DNA of 10,326 bases from an uncultured Clostridium sp. (lineage in GTDB: Bacteria > Bacillota > Clostridia > TANB77 > CAG-508), in the NCBI GenBank assembly GCA_947062645.1, contig CAMSQT010000027.1, positions 1 to 10,326 of the forward strand, written 5' to 3'. The number at the start of each line of letters is the position of its first letter. Positions within the stretch are counted from its first letter, which is position 1. Positions 7,759-10,326 of this stretch are shown in pieces. Under the pieces are notes generated by a model, which worked only from the letters and a program-made list of their open reading frames with translations, had not been told where the DNA came from and searched no databases. The position numbers were made by a program, and so were the translations under genes.

Positions 7759-10165
7759 ATGTATCAAAATGAAAATATCATAGAAGAAAAACAAAATCAG
7801 AAAATGAACATTTTTTCAAATGTATTTGCTGTAAAAAATATTGTTATCTATATTATTTCACTCATGTTATCCATGGTGGGACTAGGAGGAGAATTCTCAA
7901 TCTTTAGTATCAGTATGCTAGGTGCATGCTTTGCATCCTCAATTCCCGCATTAGGAATTATCATAGTATCGTTAATGGGAAACCTAATAAAATATGGAGT
8001 AGGAGGGGCATTAGGCTATTTCTTAACAGCCCTAACTTTAGTTGTGACCCTATTTTTAGTAAAACCAATTTACAACGAAAAAGAAAGAAACGAAAAAATC
8101 AAAATAGGAAAACACATATTATTTGCAACCCTAACCGTACAAATTATAAAACTAGCCATGTCAGGCTTTACTTTATATGACGTATTAGCAAGCATTACAA
8201 CTGCAATCATTGCTTTTGTATTTTATAAAATATTTGTAAATGCAAGCCTTGTATTACAAGAATTCTGGGCAAAAAGAGCCTTTACCATAGAAGAACTAAT
8301 AGGAGCAAGTCTACTACTTGCCATTAGTGTAGGAGCCTTTGGTGACATCAACTTATTTGGATTCAATATCAAAAACATCATTAGCATATTAATTGTTATG
8401 ATACTAGGTTGGAAAAACGGAATATTAGTAGGAACTACAGCAGGAGTAACCATTCGGAGTAACCTTGCGGTGTCATTACTGGTGGAGAACCAATCATGAT
8501 AGCAGCCTATGCCATTTCTGGTATGATGGCAGGCATCTTTAATCGATTTGGGAAAATAGGAGTAGTAATAGGATTTGCCTTAGGAAATGTGCTACTTGCC
8601 TATGTATCCAATGGCTACACAGTAGAGTTAATCCACTTTAAAGAAATCTTAATTGCTTTTATCCGGACTATTAGCAGTACCAAACAATTTACATATCGAG
8701 TTAGAAGAATTTATCCGGAAATACCAAACTATTACCAATTACGCCAAACAGAGCGCTAAACAAAAGTAAAGAAGTAGCCCAAAACTTAGAACAAGTATCT
8801 AAAGCCATTCAAGAAATGGCAACAACCTATGACCAAGAAGAAAAAAGTTCTTTTGATGCCAACAAGCAAATATTCTTAACAGAACTATTAAGTAACCTAG
8901 AACCTTACAAAGACAATATGTTATATGAAGATATAGCAGATATAGAAGGAAAAATCATAGAAACCATATTCCAATACCTATTAGACAAGCAAGAAATTGA
9001 TAGACAAGCTATTCTTGAGATTTTTGCAAAATGCAATAGCTACATCGTAGGATTTGACGACGAAGAAGTAAGTAAATACTTAGAACAAAACCTATCACAA
9101 ATGATACGAACCATCAACCTATCCTACAAGGCAGCAAAGGCAGATTTTATCTGGAAAAAAAGAGTAGAAGAAAAACAAAAGAATATGCAAAAACAATTAG
9201 ATGGAGTATCAAGAGCCATTGGAAAAATGGCGCAAGGTATAGAAAGCGAAATAGAAAATGAAGCCAAATACGAAAAACAAAAAGCACAAATCATGGAAAT
9301 CTTAAAACAAAAAGGAATCCAAGTCCAAGACATGGCAATCAAAAAAGAAGGAAGATATTGCCTAGAAATTTACCAAGACGAAATTTTAGAAACAGCTAAA
9401 ATAGAAACCATCCAAAAAATAGCAAGCAAAACGTTAGAAGAGCCGATTGAGATATTTGAAGAAGCCTGCATTGGAAAAAAACTAACCTTTTTATCAGCAG
9501 ACAAATATGTAATGGCAATAGGAGCAGGAGAAACCACCAAAAGTAAAAGCGAAATATCTGGAGATGCCATGCTACAACTAAGGCTAAAAGATGGAAAATA
9601 CCTAGTTGCCATAAGTGATGGAATGGGAACCGGAACCAAAGCACGACAAAGTAGTACCAGTTCTTTACGAATGTTAGAAAACTTACTATTATCAGGATTT
9701 GACAAAACCATATCACTAGACCTAATAAACACATCATTAATAGGTCAAAACACCGAAACCTTTGCTACACTAGATATTGCAATCATAGATTTATACGAAG
9801 GAACCATCGAATTTATCAAAAGTGGAGCCTGTCCAACCTACATCAAAAACAACAAAAAAGTACAAATCATAAAATCAACTTCTTTACCAACTGGAATGGT
9901 AGATGAAAACCACAACCACATTCAAACTTTTGACCGAGACATCAAATCTGGAGACATCCTAGTCATGTGTAGTGACGGAATCCTAGATGCCAACATTGAA
10001 TACAAAAACAAAGAACTATGGGTAAAATACATGCTAGAAGACATAGAAACCACCAACACCAAAAAAATAGCAGACCTTATCCTAAACGAAGCTATAGACA
10101 ACACCTTTGGAAATGTAAAAGACGATATGAGTGTTATCGTATGCAAATTCAAAGAAAAAGATTAG
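7759..10165 (+). CDS. spoIIE: SpoIIE, stage II sporulation Ser/Thr phosphatase, read through four +1 frameshifts at CGG
   Basis: SpoIIE is a polytopic membrane PP2C phosphatase of the sporulation septum. It dephosphorylates SpoIIAA, releasing sigma-F in the forespore, and links this to FtsZ at the polar septum. The homology is continuous but runs through 7759-8454 (frame 1), 8456-8467 (2), 8469-8663 (3), 8665-8715 (1) and 8717-10165 (2), skipping one C each time. The product is 232+4+65+17+482 = 800 residues, close to the 827 of B. subtilis. The N-terminal ~300 residues are multi-pass membrane segments ending 'FKEILIAFIGLLAVP'. A charged, coiled-coil-like linker follows ('SKEVAQNLEQVSKAIQEM', then a KQ/E-rich helix). 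The C-terminal PP2C domain has 'SGDA' (Asp601), 'SDGMGTG' (Asp619), 'CSDGILD' (Asp738) and 'DDMSV' (Asp787/788). The first two aspartates are 18 apart, as recalled for B. subtilis D610/D628. Without shifting, translation stops at 8497-8499. The family call is very secure; whether the gene is functional depends on the frameshifts. Confidence 0.92.
8455..8458 (+). other. +1 frameshift site 1: ATT-C-GGA (Ile, skip C, Gly233)
   Basis: Frame 1 reads ACC ATT CGG AGT and reaches a TGA at 8497-8499 after non-homologous residues (RSNLAVSLLVENQS). Skipping C8455 gives GVTI-G-VTL, matching the Gly-rich SpoIIE transmembrane pattern. The unshifted codon is CGG. Confidence 0.85.
8468..8471 (+). other. +1 frameshift site 2: TTG-C-GGT (Leu, skip C, Gly237)
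   Basis: After site 1 the frame reads GGA GTA ACC TTG CGG and would stop at TAA 8540-8542. Skipping C8468 gives VTL-G-VITGGEPIMIAAYAI, a typical SpoIIE membrane segment. An extra T at 8465/8466 would restore the same frame with Cys instead of Leu, but Leu fits the family better and a CGG shift matches the other three sites. Confidence 0.8.
8664..8667 (+). other. +1 frameshift site 3: ATC-C-GGA (Ile, skip C, Gly302)
   Basis: Frame 3 reads GCT TTT ATC CGG ACT and then gives an Arg/Tyr-rich tail unlike SpoIIE, stopping at 8757-8759. Skipping C8664 gives IAFI-G-LLAVPNNLHIEL, the expected end of the last membrane segment. The unshifted codon is CGG. Confidence 0.88.
8716..8719 (+). other. +1 frameshift site 4: ATC-C-GGA (Ile, skip C, Gly319)
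   Basis: Frame 1 reads GAA TTT ATC CGG AAA and would stop at TAA 8767-8769. Skipping C8716 gives EEFI-G-NTKLLPITPNRALN, the SpoIIE start of the cytoplasmic linker, and runs on in frame 2 to the normal stop. Its ten-base context TTTATCCGGA is identical to that of site 3. Confidence 0.9.
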
Positions 10166-10174
10166 AAAACTTCC

Positions 10175-10230
10175 CCATTAGTTCCGGGTTTAAATGGTGA
10201 CGATTTGCTATTTAGAACCGGAACTAATGG
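10175..10230 (+). repeat. Long near-perfect hairpin downstream of spoIIE
   Basis: CCATTAGTTCCGG (10175-10187) is the exact reverse complement of CCGGAACTAATGG (10218-10230). With G-U pairs and one G-A mismatch (10188/10217) the stem continues inward to 10200/10205, about 26 positions with a CGAT loop. It starts nine bases after the spoIIE stop. It lacks a following U-tract, so it is not a textbook terminator; it may protect or process the 3' end or be a dispersed palindromic repeat. Confidence 0.75.
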
Positions 10231-10244
10231 TAATTTAGCACAAA

Positions 10245-10310
10245 AAATGTCGAAAATTGCGATGAAAAGTACGTTGGAAAGTATTGCAATTTTCGGCATT
10301 TCGTGTTTTA
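10245..10310 (+). terminator. Second hairpin, possible spoIIE terminator
   Basis: AAATGTCGAAAATTGC (10245-10260) pairs with GCAATTTTCGGCATTT (10286-10301), 16 pairs with one G-U; four more weaker pairs are possible inside (10261-10264 with 10282-10285). GTGTTTTA follows, a weak U-tract. It could end spoIIE transcription, although the remaining loop is long for a terminator. No gene is seen from 10166 to the window end. Confidence 0.45.
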
Positions 10311-10326
10311 ATAAAGCCTAAGCAAT

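Noticed and set aside
8441..8454. AGGAG before site 1 as a prfB-like Shine-Dalgarno stimulator of +1 shifting
   Set aside because: It ends eight bases before the CGG, whereas the prfB element lies about three bases from its slip codon. Sites 3 and 4 have no such element.
8496..8759. Separate 87-residue gene starting at ATG 8496
   Set aside because: Its N-terminal half continues the SpoIIE membrane domain and homology begins upstream of the ATG (GVITGGEP). There is no ribosome binding site, and its last ~30 residues are out-of-frame sequence after CGG site 3.
920..9737. Minus-strand open frames of 60-133 residues across the window
   Set aside because: All lie antisense to well-supported genes, are rich in Leu/Phe/Ser as expected from A-rich complement, and lack credible starts or domain signatures.
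8816..10165. Stand-alone soluble PP2C phosphatase starting at ATG 8816
   Set aside because: The frame and SpoIIE homology extend upstream to 8717 (GNTKLLPITPNRALN and onward), and no Shine-Dalgarno precedes 8816. It is the C-terminal part of spoIIE.
7759..10165. spoIIE as an ordinary decayed pseudogene or a set of assembly errors
   Set aside because: Decay would give varied indels, stops and missing catalytic residues. Here all four changes are the same +1 at CGG, everything else is intact, and no other in-frame CGG exists in the window. It cannot be fully excluded without reads.

Overview
The window is very AT-rich, all genes lie on the + strand, and Arg is written mainly as AGA. It carries sortase-type surface proteins and the sporulation phosphatase spoIIE. 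This fits an endospore-forming, probably uncultured gut-type Clostridia (Bacillota); the species cannot be named from the sequence.

Layout. (1) Bases 1-3018: the 3' part of a large surface protein with DUF11-type repeats, an SdrD-B-like domain and a C-terminal membrane anchor. The frame is open to the window edge, so the true start lies upstream. (2) Bases 3035-7522: a ~1495-residue surface protein 16 bases downstream, with a signal peptide, a candidate thioester (TQXA-like) adhesin domain, prealbumin-like/SdrD-B-like stalk domains and a VPPTG sortase signal. The two genes look like one operon, closed by a strong intrinsic terminator at 7523-7572. (3) Bases 7759-10165: spoIIE, the membrane-bound PP2C phosphatase that activates sigma-F in the forespore. 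(4) Bases 10175-10301: two successive long hairpins after spoIIE.

Main discovery candidate. spoIIE is not a single open frame. Its homology runs frame 1 -> 2 -> 3 -> 1 -> 2 through four +1 shifts at 8455, 8468, 8664 and 8716. At each one the zero-frame codon is CGG, and skipping its C lets GGA or GGT be read as the Gly that the SpoIIE context calls for. By eye, these four are the only in-frame CGG codons in about 3,300 codons of the window, while CGG spread across codon boundaries occurs at 14 other coding places. The corrected product is 800 residues, a normal SpoIIE length, with all PP2C metal-site aspartates. I read this as recurrent +1 frameshifting (or CGGN quadruplet decoding as Gly) at an unassigned or starved CGG codon, in the manner of the AGG shifts in Perkinsus mitochondrial cox1, but in a bacterium. 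Sequencing error or pseudogene decay is possible but does not explain why every shift falls on CGG.
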